Shown here in pieces: positions 14,451 to 24,496 of a stretch of 64,000 bases of DNA (its first letter is position 1; the number at the start of each line of letters is the position of its first letter). Source of the DNA: Yponomeuta sedellus (Eukaryota; Arthropoda; Insecta; Lepidoptera; Yponomeutidae). The position numbers were made by a program, and so were the translations under genes. The DNA lies in contig OW203738.1 of assembly GCA_934045075.1 (NCBI GenBank), positions 8,168,868-8,232,867 of the forward strand, given 5' to 3'. Below the pieces are notes generated by a model, which saw only the letters and a list, made by a program, of their open reading frames with translations, was not told the origin of the DNA and did no database searches.

Positions 14451-15472
14451 ATGCAGCTAGTTTTTGGTAAAAATAACTTACAAGGAGAATCTTATAAAAT
14501 TATGTTTTTTTGGTTAAGTAACGTACTGTGAGAATCTCAGAATTATGTTTTTGTATGAGTATAACTACTAAACTTTCTAAATACCTACTTACGCTTGTAT
14601 CCCGGTGGGTTAGATAAAGCTCAAAGGACTTTGTCCACTTTGTATGGGCGATTTGGCCAAATAATACTAAAACGCGTTGCATTAGAAACTCCAAATTGTT
14701 TTCTGTGCAATTTGTATTCCTTAAATTGTAACACCGAAATAAAAATGAAGGCTGGTTGACAAAATACAGACTGGATTTCAGATAAAATTCTTATTAGTTT
14801 GTAACTGTTTATAATTTCGATTGATACAACGAGATAAGCAAAAATATTCGTTTTGAAATTAATTATAATCAGGGGTTATTTCGATTTTTCTCTTACGTTC
14901 TGTCCATGTATGACCCAAAATGGACAAAATCCTTTGTCTACGTGCCTCGAAGTCAAGATAAGGGCAAAACGACTAATGAATTGTGATGAAACTGCAATTT
15001 ATAGCTTATTATGACAATTCAAAGCACATAGCTTAGCCGTCTTTTAACTTATTAATCTGCGCGATGATCAACTCTGCAATGTACGACGAATCATCGAAGT
15101 ACTTAAACCAGTTCCATGAAACAGGCCCTGCTATTTTTTTGATATACTACCTTGTCTTAAGCCTACAGTTTTCAATACAAATTAAGGCAGAATAAAACGC
15201 AGCGAAATCAAACATTCAAACTTTTAGACAAACGGGGGTCTTCAGCGAGCGAATAGAATGTTCGGAAATAATTCGCTATACGAGAGCAGCCTCAAAGGGC
15301 CTCAAGCTCGGGTGCCCACCGATAACAATTATTATTTCGACCTAGAAAGACCCAAAGGTTAGTACAGAAAGGACGCTCCACTTCAATGAAGGGTTCGATT
15401 ACGAGTTTTCAATTACAGTGTCGGTTTTTAAGGCTTTTTAGAACTACGATTAATTGTTTACTGTAAAATTTA
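14451..15472. other. No recognisable feature
   Basis: Mostly AT-rich. A less AT-rich, non-repetitive stretch at 15235-15380 could be conserved sequence, but nothing specific is recognised. Confidence 0.5.
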
Positions 15473-15840
15473 ATGTGCCTAAGTAAAGTCACCAGTTCAA
15501 AGTCGCTCAGCGAGCTACGGAGAGAGCTATGCTTGAAGGATAGGATTCGTGACGAATGCATCCGACAAGTTATTGACATAGCTCAGACAATCAGCAAGCT
15601 GAAGCGGCAGTGGGCTGGCCATATCTCGCGAAGAATCTACAGCCGTTGGAGTAAACGTGTTCTTGAGTGGAGATCGCGACTCGGCAAACTTAGTGTAGGA
15701 CGCCCTCCGACCAGGTGGGATGACGATCTGCGAAAAACTGCCGACAGATGCTGGATGCGGTAAGCTGAAGACGGGCGCTATGGCGCTCATTAGGGGAGGG
15801 CTATGTCCAGCACTGGACTACATAATATAGTCAGAAGAAA
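15473..15840 (+). pseudogene. RTE-like LINE, C-terminal fragment
   Basis: About 96 codons are open, with LKRQWAGHISRRIYSRWSKR, VLEWRSRLGK, VGRPPTRWDDDLRKTA and CWMR. This is the conserved end of RTE-type reverse transcriptases. The frame then slips, but the nucleotide sequence continues into the family tail GGGAGGGCTATGTCCAGCAC. The same tail recurs at 30955, 61500, 61640 and, inverted, at 51900. Confidence 0.8.
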
Positions 15841-15924
15841 AAGTAAATTGCATATCCGAATAACCCACTAATTTACAAGTTGGAAAGTACAGAATGTACA
15901 TCGAATTGTCATAATAAGCCAGCT

Positions 15925-16283
15925 GATATCAACCCTTTGGTTGTCCTACAGCTGGGGCACGGGTCTCTTCCTGCATCGCAGGAAGGTTAGGCCATAATGC
16001 AACGCGGGGGCCAAGTCCGAGTAGGTGGAGGATTGTAAGTCTGTGGCGGGCCTTACCGTCAGAAGTTAACAAGCCGCCCATAAGGCCTCTGATAGAGCTT
16101 AACGACTGCCGGCACCAACACCAGCGGCTTAACGTAACGTCTTGTGAAAAACGGAAGCGTAAAAATTGCCAATAGCGGTAGTCACTTGATGGTCAACTAA
16201 CCAGCAACTAACTAACTGACCGCGCCTGCTGTTTAACTCAAGTGATTGAATCCAATCACTCGGTTTCACTAGGTCACGAGCGC
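15925..16283 (-). mobile_element. 5S-SINE, near full length
   Basis: It runs from the antisense 3' end (ATCAACCCTTTGGTTGTC) to the antisense head (GGTTTCACTAGGTCACGAGC). The head region contains the antisense of TTAAGCAGCAGGCGCGGTCA-type sequence. Middle parts vary from the other copies, including an extra ACTAACTAACT stretch. Confidence 0.8.
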
Positions 16284-16549
16284 TACAAAAGAAAACGGTA
16301 CTAACAAGAATTCCGTACCTTTTTCATCTATTCCCGGGGGGCGAGCAAGGGCTGGCGCCGCAAAATATCCTAACAGGAATGTCTAATTAGATTTTAAAGC
16401 TAGACGCAGATCTAATTGGCCTTTGTATTCGGGAGTGTTTCTTGTTGGGTATTGCTTCATTTTGGTAAGTGTATGTATTTCTAATGGCAGCTAATCTATT
16501 CAAATAAAATTAGAAATATGACTTTCAAAAAAGAGTAAAAGAAAAAAGT

Positions 16550-16609
16550 AATAAAAATGGCGGTTTGACAGCTTATGTATGAAAATTATGTCAAACCGCT
16601 ATTTTTATT
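16550..16609. repeat. Hairpin, 21-bp arms
   Basis: 16550-16570 and 16589-16609 are complements with one mismatch (AATAAAAATGGCGGTTTGAC). This is possibly a minimal MITE. Confidence 0.7.
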
Positions 16610-16990
16610 CCTCAGATAAAAGTTATCTGACTATTGAAAAATAAGCCCTTAGACAGATTATATTTCATCGTCAGTTAAAATTAAAACTTCTTCTCCAATC
16701 CTCTTAATTTGCTGGAAGAAATCTGTTGCAAAATATTTTAATAACAATTTTTAATAAAATAAAAATTGAAACCTCTCGCCGTCTCGGATATAGTGTAAAA
16801 CAAATATTATCAAAAATTTTATTTTACGTGGATTTTTCTTTTAATTTTACGATGTACATACTAGCAGAATATTATGGATGCCACGTATCTGAAATAATAA
16901 TACAATGGTAATAGTCACGTCCAAATATTGAGAGTAAAGATTTTTCAACAAGAAAGGGGATACCTACCACGGGGCACTCGATACTTCGAT

Positions 16991-17340
16991 ATCAACTCTT
17001 GTATGTCGCCACTGCTGGGGCACGGGTCTCTTCCTGCATCGCAGGAAGGTTAGGCCATACTCCAGCTCGGGGCCAAGTCCGGGTTGGTGGAGGATTGTAA
17101 GACAGTGGCAGGCCTTAGTGTCAGAAATTATCGAGCCGCCCATAAGGCTTCTGACATGGCTTAACGACTGCTATTAAATGAAAGCCGGCACCAACTGCTT
17201 AACGTGCCTTGCGAAGCACGGAAGCGCTCGGAAGAATGCCACTAGTTGTTGACGGTCACCCATCCTGCACCTGACCGCGCCTGTTGTTGCTTAACTCAAG
17301 TGATTGACTCCAATCACTCGGTTCAACTAGGCCACGAGCG
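16991..17340 (-). mobile_element. 5S-SINE, full length
   Basis: All family landmarks are present in antisense: GGGGCACGGGTCTCTTCC, GCCGGCACCAACTGCTTAAC, GTCACCCATCCTGCACCTGA, CCGCGCCTGTTGTTGC and GGCCACGAGCG. Confidence 0.88.
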
Positions 17341-17669
17341 TCATTTTCATTTACCTTCACCTTTATATCAATTGCCAGTCTCATTACCCCCGTGGTATTA
17401 TAGCTATTATGTAGGCAGCTACTGAACCTACAGATAGATTTAGTTGCTGGGTATATTTACTATCAGCTACAGTGGCGATGCATCATTTTTGAAAATTTCT
17501 CGCTTGCAGCTTGCGCGGGACGATCTTAGCCGATCTCACCCTGGACTTTGTTTTTTTTCTGTTGACCAAAAACCATTTGTTTACAGGTTAATCCACCGCA
17601 ATCCTGGCTGATGGTAGTCTCTCAACCGCCTTACTCAAAACTACAATATTTTTTTACTACAATAATTAA

Positions 17670-17772
17670 TTATAATTTATTTACTTACTTGCTTACTTAC
17701 TTACTTACTTGCTTACTTGCTTACTTGCAACCTTGCTTACTTGCTTACTTACTTATTTATTTATTTATTTCT
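17670..17772. repeat. Degenerate TTAC/TTGC/TTTA array
   Basis: About 25 tetranucleotide units drift from TTAC through TTGC to TTTA, an ageing microsatellite. Confidence 0.85.
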
Positions 17773-18419
17773 TTATTTTGGCAGCAGACAGTCGCAGTGT
17801 TATAAAATGCAAATATTTACTACGATAAAATTTAAGAGTTTATGGTAAATAGTACGCAGTATTCTTAATAGTAATATGCTAACAGTACACTTATAATGTT
17901 TATGATGATAAGTAAAACATGTTTGAGATAATAGAGAGAGAAATTAAAGACAAAGCGGGTAAAGTACTCCACTGCAACTCTAATGGGTTACAATCCAGTT
18001 GCATTGGATCACCTCACAACATTTTCTTCGTGTTTACAGTATTGTACAGAAGGAACATATTGCCAGCTATATAAGTCGACCCTTAGTGACCAAGTTCAAA
18101 TAAAGGTAACGGAACAAAAACATTACAAATCATAAATTCCATTAAGAACAAAAGGCAATACCGGACGGCACGCAAAAAAGAACGGCACGAGAGCATGCAA
18201 AGCACGGAAGGGGTTAATATTAACCCTTTCTAATAAATTTAAAGCGAGATTTCCACTTAGAGCACGTAGGGTCCGTATTACGAGATGGTCAGCTCAGTCG
18301 GCGCACAGGATAGTGAAATACAGAGGAACTGAATAAATACTGATGGCAATCATGAAATCTTACCATACGTATAGATGGCAACTTATATATTTGGCTTAAG
18401 ATGACTTGAGATAAGATGA

Positions 18420-18495
18420 AGCGCTCGTGGCGTAGTCGAACCGAGTGAGAGTTAAGCAACAACAGGAGCGGTCATGCGTAGGATGGGTTGATGGA
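18420..18495 (+). mobile_element. 5S-SINE head with internal deletion
   Basis: The sense head GCGCTCGTGGCGTAGTCGAA to AGGATGGG joins directly to TTGATGG, which is the family's 3' end (GGGTTGAT). The shared GGGT suggests deletion of the whole body by recombination or template jump. Confidence 0.75.
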
Positions 18496-18547
18496 CGTTT
18501 TAGATTTTGATGGACGTTTTTTTCTGTATTTTAAAATTCTGTAATGT

Positions 18548-18690
18548 AATAGAGAGATAGATAGAGATAGAGAACACTTTATTGTACATAAAAATGGAAA
18601 TTACACAGATATTTCTTAACCTAAGAGTACAAACGGCGGCCTTATCACTAAAAGTGATCTCTTCCAGACAAACTTTGGATGGACTGGACT
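18548..18690 (-). repeat. B-repeat copy
   Basis: GAGATAGATAGAGATAGAGA, CACTTTATTGTACATAAAAA, TTCTTAACCTAAGAGTACAA, then CGGCGGCCTTATCACTAAAA and GTGATCTCTTCCAGACAAAC. The best copy for defining the family. Confidence 0.8.
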
Positions 18691-19017
18691 AATATATTGA
18701 AAAAGGAAGTAGATGTAAATATACAAGATTATTACAAAGGTATAAATGAATATATGCTTAAACAATGGTGTGCATATAGTTATCAACAGATAAATACAAA
18801 TAATTTACATAAATACACAAAATAAAAAATATATATTATTATATAAATACATAAACACTTAACAGAATATACATATTGAAAGGACCAAAAAACACAAACA
18901 ACAACAGATCAATATTACGGACTACTTCAGTGTTATAGTGTACTAGCGTGTAATGTATTCTTAGGCATTTACTCTCGCATTCATTCTATAAAATCTCATC
19001 ATTTTATACTTATCGAT

Positions 19018-19108
19018 CGATATCAACCCTTTATATGTCGCCACTGTTGGGGCATAGTGTATCGCAGGAAGGTTAGGCCATACTCCACCACGGGGGCCAA
19101 GTAGGTAC
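19018..19108 (-). mobile_element. 5S-SINE 3' fragment
   Basis: Antisense ATCAACCCTTTATATGTCGC through CCACGGGGGCCAAG. Only the 3' quarter remains. Confidence 0.75.
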
Positions 19109-19109
19109 C

Positions 19110-20030
19110 TATACTTTTGACAAATGTAAGAAATATTTTTAGTGCTAGGTAATAATTGTCGACATTTTGTACATATTTATGAGTAGCAAGGACGCGTGGG
19201 TTTTTTTGTATGAATGTTTGATAGATTAAACTATTCTGTAAATTTAATGTGCGTCTTAATTTTTTGTATCACAATGAATCTTCGGTGTCTTTTTATTTTA
19301 TGTCAAAGGGTCTGTCCGGTCCATTCCTGTGTCCGTTGAAGAAAGGGGTCGTTTTCATTTTGCCCCGTGTAAAGGTTACAGATTTCTAAGCAATTAAGGG
19401 TTATTTATGTTGTTTTGGCAAATAATTTGAATAGATACCTAATGTGTGCAGCCCTATTTGAATGAGCTTACGACTAAATGTCCCTTTGTGCAAAGTATTA
19501 GACACTTTCAATCTAATTTATTAAACTAATTGAAAACTTGTGTTTCTACGTGAAATCCAGTAATTGTCTTAGTTTATGTAAAACGAAGAACATTCAAATG
19601 AATAATTGTTGGGATGCGTCGTACTTATAATGATCTGGTGGCAGGTAACACAGATGTGGACATAGACATTTTTCATAAATTTCACGTATTTATAAAAGCT
19701 ATCCGTGACGCTCTCAAGGCACCCTGAGAGATTAAAATAAATTAATATGAGTTTTCAGTCTAATCTAGTTACTCTAAGTGCATGCTAGATACACAAGTTT
19801 AGGGTTATAGGCTAGATCTGATCTATAATGTATGTCAACTTGGTAAATATGTCTGTAACTTGTTTTGTGTTCTAAATAAATAAAAATAAAATGAATATAC
19901 TCGTGTTACTAAAGGGTATATAAAATCTCATATACATCCGGTTCTAATCGTTATTGTTAGTAGGTATAACTTTTAATTAGTGGAAATCTGTGAAGTCGCG
20001 AAGTGACGACTCTAGATAAACATCCTTGCT
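19110..20030. other. No gene seen
   Basis: AT-rich. Sequence ending TTCTAAATAAATAAAAATAA near 19890 may be a retroelement tail, but no coding part accompanies it. Confidence 0.5.
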
Positions 20031-20032
20031 TA

Positions 20033-20692
20033 CAGGGTGTCTCATTCAAATCGGTCAGTATGGGAAAGTCTGAAACTATAAGACATACGAAGATCTGTTC
20101 TGAGGAACCATGTCATCGATTTTAATAAAGAAAAACTGCATTCATACATTTTAAAAAACATCTGTACTCCGTTCGGGAATCGAACCCGGTTGTTTTGAAA
20201 AAAATACCTACACAATTTTTATTTAGATATCGATTATGACCTACATAATCGATAACATAAGCAGTAAATGTCTGTATGAAACATGATGTCTAAAAAGAAT
20301 AAAACGCATTGTTTTCATACAAAATGCCATCGTAAGATCGTTACCTAAACGTGTTGAATATTGTATTGAAAAAGACGGGCGGTCACTTCGAGCGCCTACT
20401 AAATAAATTAAAGTATGTGAAAACAATGCATTTTATTAATTTTAGACCTCATGTTTCATACAGACATTTACTGCTTAAGACCTACACAATCGATATCTAA
20501 ATAGAAATAGTGTAGGTTTTTTTCTTCAAAACAACCGGGTTTGATTCCCGAACAGAGTACAGATGTTTTTTAAAATGTGTGAATGCAGTTTTTTTGTTAT
20601 TAAAATCGATGACATGGTTCCTCAGAACAGATCTTCGTATGTCTTATAGTTTCAGACTTTCCCATACTGACCGATTTGAATGAGACCCCCTG
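20033..20692. mobile_element. 660-bp foldback element with long TIRs
   Basis: TA flanks both ends (20031-20032 and 20693-20694). The left end reads CAGGGTGTCTCATTCAAATC and the right end is its near complement. Homology between the ends extends about 250 bp inward, including CTGAGGAACCATGTCATCG and CCGATTATGTAGGTC-type sequence, with indels and substitutions. The centre (about 20300-20440) is single copy. There is no coding capacity, so this is a non-autonomous element. TA targets suggest Tc1/mariner-type mobilisation. Confidence 0.85.
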
Positions 20693-20754
20693 TATAGGTA
20701 TGAAGCGTTTTTCGATATATGACTTATAGCGTAATGATATACTATAATAATAGC

Positions 20755-21032
20755 ATGATATGTCCCCACTGCTGGGACACGGGTCTTTTCCTGCATCACA
20801 GGAAGTTTAGGCTATAATCCACCACGGCAGTGAAGTCCAGGTTGGTGGAGGATTGTAAGACAGTGGCGAGACTTACAGTCCGTAGTTATCAAACCTCCCA
20901 TAAAGCCTCTGACATGGCTTAACGACTGCTACTACATAACAGCCGGCACCAACGGCTTAACGTGCCTTGCCAAGCACGAAGCGTTCGGAAAAAATCCACT
21001 AGCGGTAGTCACGGGATGGTCACCCATCTCGT
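20755..21032 (-). mobile_element. 5S-SINE, head truncated
   Basis: Antisense body from CCCCACTGCTGGGACACGGG to GGATGGTCACCCATCTCG. It ends within the 5S-like box, so the head is missing. It begins about 60 bp after the foldback element. Confidence 0.8.
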
Positions 21033-21189
21033 AATATGTATATTTTTTATGAACCTTTAGAAATAATTTAAAATCCATTAAAAAATAACCAATAAGTTTT
21101 TTCTTGTGAATTAGAATTACTTCACTAAAGTTTCACCAATTTTGAAGACCCATGTACCCAAGAAAAAAATATGTTTATAGTTTAACTTT

Positions 21190-21315
21190 GTATTATTCTT
21201 GACTTTTTACATATGAAAAGACATACCTCAGCACTTGAATTTGCCAATCTGTGCTAGGCACGCGTGGTAATTAAGTCCATACTCTCTTTCCGAGAGAAGG
21301 CCATAGGCCCACTAC
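21190..21315. repeat. Retroelement-tail fragment
   Basis: GCACGCGTGGTAATTAAGTC, CATACTCTCTTTCCGAGAGA and AGGCCATAGGCCCACTACCC, shared in order with 40015-40118 (ACGTGTTGTGATTAAGCCCA, AACTCTCTCTCAG). Probably a LINE end of RTE type. Confidence 0.45.
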
Positions 21316-21711
21316 CCCCGTGTGGGTCATGTATAGAATACATACAAAAATAACACTCCTATCTAAGTTTGAAACAAATTCCCTACTGAAACCAATTAAA
21401 ACGCGACAACGCTACATTGACGTCAAGAGAAGGGAGACAGTCCGGCCCCACACACGAGTTCACGTAACCCTATCGTCTGATCCCTACAACCGGACACTTT
21501 TTGTCTGCGCCGGCCGGATGCCAGCGACGGAATTACGCCGCCTATCCCAGGGGAAGAAAACATACCCTGCCTGGAATAGCTGACAGGGAAAGTATGCGAT
21601 CGGGTAGACAGCTTGCCTGGCCGTCTGGAACAAAAGTACTGGAAATTATTTTTTAAAGTACTGGAAATTAAGATTTAATAATTACAATTATTTTCCAGTT
21701 CATTTTACATG

Positions 21712-22072
21712 TTATCAACCCTTGTATGTCCCCACTGCTGGGGCACCGGTCTCTCCCTGCGTCACAGGAAGGTTAGGCCATCATCCACCACGGGAGTGAA
21801 GTCCGGGTTGGTAGAGGATTGTAAGACAGTGGCAGGCGTTACTGTCAGAAGTTATCAAGCCGCCCATAAGGCCTCTGACATGGCTTAACGACTGCTATTA
21901 CATGACAGCCGGCACCAACGGCTTAACGTGCCTTGCGAAGCACGGAAACGCTCGGAAAAATGTCACTAGTAGTAGTCACGGGACGGTCACCCATCCTGCA
22001 CCTGACCTCGCCTGTTGTTGCTAACTCAAGTGATTGATTCCAATCACTCGGTTTGCCTAGGCCACGAGTGCT
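21712..22072 (-). mobile_element. 5S-SINE, full length
   Basis: ATCAACCCTTGTATGTCCCC through GCCTAGGCCACGAGTGC. All landmarks are present with few changes. Confidence 0.88.
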
Positions 22073-22808
22073 TCATTTTACATGCATCGCAGAAGCACGA
22101 GCTTTCCTTAAAAATAAAAAAAATAATGTGTTTTCGATATAATTCAAATCAAGAAATCTAAATTAAATAGGTTTTATTTAAAGTAGCACAGAAACTGTGC
22201 CACTTAATGATCGTTACAAGTTAAGCTAGGTGTTCATTTCAAAATCTATATCATTATTTTAACCGTGTTTCAGACCAGCTTCCTATATTTTATATTTTCT
22301 AACAATTGTTGTTAAAAAAATCTCTTCGTTAGTTCGGATTACACACAAACTAATTAGAAAACTAACCTTTTTGAAATTTAATTGCTTCCTTTCTACAAAT
22401 TGCAGCCACAATTTTTTTTTTTGCGTTCTGTGTTTTTTTGTTTAATAAATTAAAACTTAACGTTCAAACAGTGCAGATGTAAATGAGCAAGCGATTGTAC
22501 TCAGACATTCAATAATCTCAAATTGCACAACATTTTTTTTTCGTTTTATTAAGTTTTCTATTACGTGTTACAAGCTTTGGTGCCTGCCTTACTTTTATTA
22601 CAAAGCGTTAATTCCATTAAATTCAAGAGTAAATCCAGACTTTTGTTTTAAAATGTTACAAATAAAGTGAAAGTTCCTTTTCGCTTCTGGTTCTGAACAA
22701 TTTTAGATACTGTAGGTCTTTAAAAGTAGCACAGAAGTACAATACGATATATTTCTCCAACCCATCCAAAGATTTTTGAACTAAAACTTTCGTAAGCACA
22801 ACATATTG

Positions 22809-23012
22809 TAGACTTTTAGTCCGGATCTACTTACGGGTGTTGTTATATCGGAAAAGTCCGACCAGGTAGTGTTGCCCGTAGTGTGAGACTAGCAACCGAC
22901 GACGCGAGCTCCGTCTCTGCTCACCATGATTAAGGTCTGCGAATCGGAGCGAAACCTGGTCGGACTTTTCCGATATAACAACACCCGTAAGTAGATCCGG
23001 ACTAAAAGTCTA
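22809..23012. mobile_element. MITE with perfect 58-bp terminal inverted repeats
   Basis: 22809-22866 and 22955-23012 are exact reverse complements (outer end TAGACTTTTAGTCCGGATCT). The outermost TA may be the target duplication. The 88-bp centre is single copy and GC-rich. Exact arms point to recent insertion or gene conversion. Confidence 0.9.
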
Positions 23013-23132
23013 CATCCAAAGATTGTCTGGAAGAGAACACTTTTAGTGATAAGGCCGCCGTCTGTACTCTTAGGTTAAGAAATATATGTGTGTAATTTCC
23101 TTTTTTATGTACAATAAAGTGTTCTCTATCTG
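23013..23132 (+). repeat. B-repeat copy
   Basis: Sense orientation, directly after the MITE: CCAAAGATTGTCTGGAAGAG, CGGCCGCCG-like stretch and ACAATAAAGTGTTCTCTATC. Confidence 0.78.
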
Positions 23133-23326
23133 TCTACGATTAAAATCTGTTAACGATTCGGCTTTTCTCATTTTGAGCTACAAATGAGGTTTTGTTGAAA
23201 TAGATAGAAATAGAAATAGAAAAATCTTTATTTGGTACTACAGATTAGCTTATGCTTAATATAGAACCTAAAGTTTACAAAGTAGGTACCAAAAAGGTTT
23301 CCGCTCAGCTTAACCCTTCTCGCGTT

Positions 23327-23406
23327 TAGTGTACATACGTCTGTACACTAATCAGCCCGGCCGCGCGCATCCCCCAAGCGCTTAGTGTACAGACGTATGT
23401 ACACTA
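23327..23406. repeat. Subterminal perfect inverted repeat in the piggyBac-like element
   Basis: Arms 23327-23350 and 23383-23406 are exact reverse complements over 24 nt (core GTGTACATACGTCTGTACAC), with a 32-nt GC-rich loop. Each arm is itself nearly palindromic. Placed 13 bp inside the left end, it could be a transposase-binding site. Confidence 0.85.
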
Positions 23407-23436
23407 TGCAACGCTCAGATTGGACTCTTTTTATCT

Positions 23437-23853
23437 ATGCTCTGTGCATTCTCTATGGACAATATCTGTTGTTTTATTGGCCAATGGTTAGTAAGGATTA
23501 CTTTCGCCAACCAATCAAATGACGTGACGTGGAAAAAAATTGAATTATCATCGAAACCACATGAGCTTGCTAGGTCAGACGCCATTTTGCGTTTTCGTCG
23601 TGAGTTGCTCCGCTCGCTAAAGTTTTATAAGTTATTTAGAGAAGGCAACGCTGCGTATTTGTTCATGTGTTATATATCAAATTACTGGGAAAAGTGTGTA
23701 GATTATGATTCAAATAATAGTTTCGTTGTATTTGATGGAAAAGAAAGTGAAAAAAGCCTCGAACTTTTAGCCCGGATTGTGCCGCTTGTATGGGCGGTCA
23801 GTGTCATTTTACCTCTTCCTGGTAATTATTCATTTATAGCTTTATTTTGGTGA
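23437..23853 (+). CDS. Unrecognised 138-residue ORF in the piggyBac-like element
   Basis: An ATG-initiated frame of 138 codons covers nearly half of the element. I recognise no family; there is no piggyBac catalytic block. It contains ARSDAILRFRRELLRSLKF and a hydrophobic C-terminal end (LARIVPLVWAVSVILPLPGN). The start of the frame overlaps promoter-like DNA (CCAAT motifs and TGACGTGACG near 23470-23530), so translation of the whole frame is doubtful. A second ATG at 23979 opens a 14-codon frame (MAWIVKFISSFEYH) that runs straight into a GTAAGT donor. That arrangement looks more like a 5' exon than the long frame does. Confidence 0.3.
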   Translation: MLCAFSMDNICCFIGQWLVRITFANQSNDVTWKKIELSSKPHELARSDAILRFRRELLRSLKFYKLFREGNAAYLFMCYISNYWEKCVDYDSNNSFVVFDGKESEKSLELLARIVPLVWAVSVILPLPGNYSFIALFW

Positions 23854-24260
23854 ATTAGAGTATGAAAATTGTGTAAACAGTAATAGATAATATGCAGATC
23901 ATATTATAAGTGTTAGTTCAGTGCTAGTGAATGAGTAATTAGTGAAAATAGTGAGACAAAGTTCAAAGTAGTGTCAAAATGGCGTGGATAGTGAAATTCA
24001 TCTCGTCATTTGAATATCATGTAAGTTTATTGATAATTTTATTAGCATTACAAGTATAATAACCGGATAGGGAATTTTATGCAGATTGTAGTGATATATA
24101 ACACTTATTGAATAATTACGTAGTACTTTCTCTAATTTGAGAAATGCGGAACTGTGTTCACAAAAAAGATGCAAAAAAATGGCGGTGCGAAATGACCCTG
24201 CACTATGCGGTACCTTTGAACTTTCTTTTTTCCGAGCGCGCGTGGCGCTAGAAGGGTTAA

Positions 24261-24496
24261 TGCCGCAGCAGGACTACGGCGCTGATTTTCAGCGGATGCC
24301 TGAGAACTTATTGCTAACACTTAAATTAATCTAAGGTAAATATTAAACAAAACAATGACCTCATTAATGCATTTTTTTAGCGATGACATATGCCTTTATG
24401 TATTCAAAACAATTATACAGTTTTTAACAGCAACATTTTTATACAAATTTCGAGAAGCATCAGATATGATATAATTATAAGTTTCTCACACAAACT
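24261..24496 (-). mobile_element. Region downstream of LINE ORF2, including its 3' UTR
   Basis: This AT-rich stretch lies between the ORF2 stop and the right flank of the piggyBac-like element. It must contain the LINE 3' UTR, but no poly-A or tail microsatellite stands out, so the 3' end is not resolved. The lowest-numbered bases belong to the repeat into which the piggyBac-like element inserted. Confidence 0.4.

Larger units (their letters stand above)
23314..24256. mobile_element. piggyBac-like element, TTAA target duplication
   Basis: TTAA occurs at both edges (23310-23313 and 24257-24260). The inner ends are related inverted repeats: the left end reads CCCTTCTCGCG and the right end, on the other strand, CCCTTCTAGCG. 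TTAA duplication with CCC termini is the signature of the piggyBac superfamily. At 943 bp it is too short for a full transposase, so it is non-autonomous. It sits inside another repeat whose tail (GATAGAAATAGAAATAG, from about 23205) precedes it. The interior holds a strong hairpin near the left end and promoter-like sequence. Confidence 0.75.
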
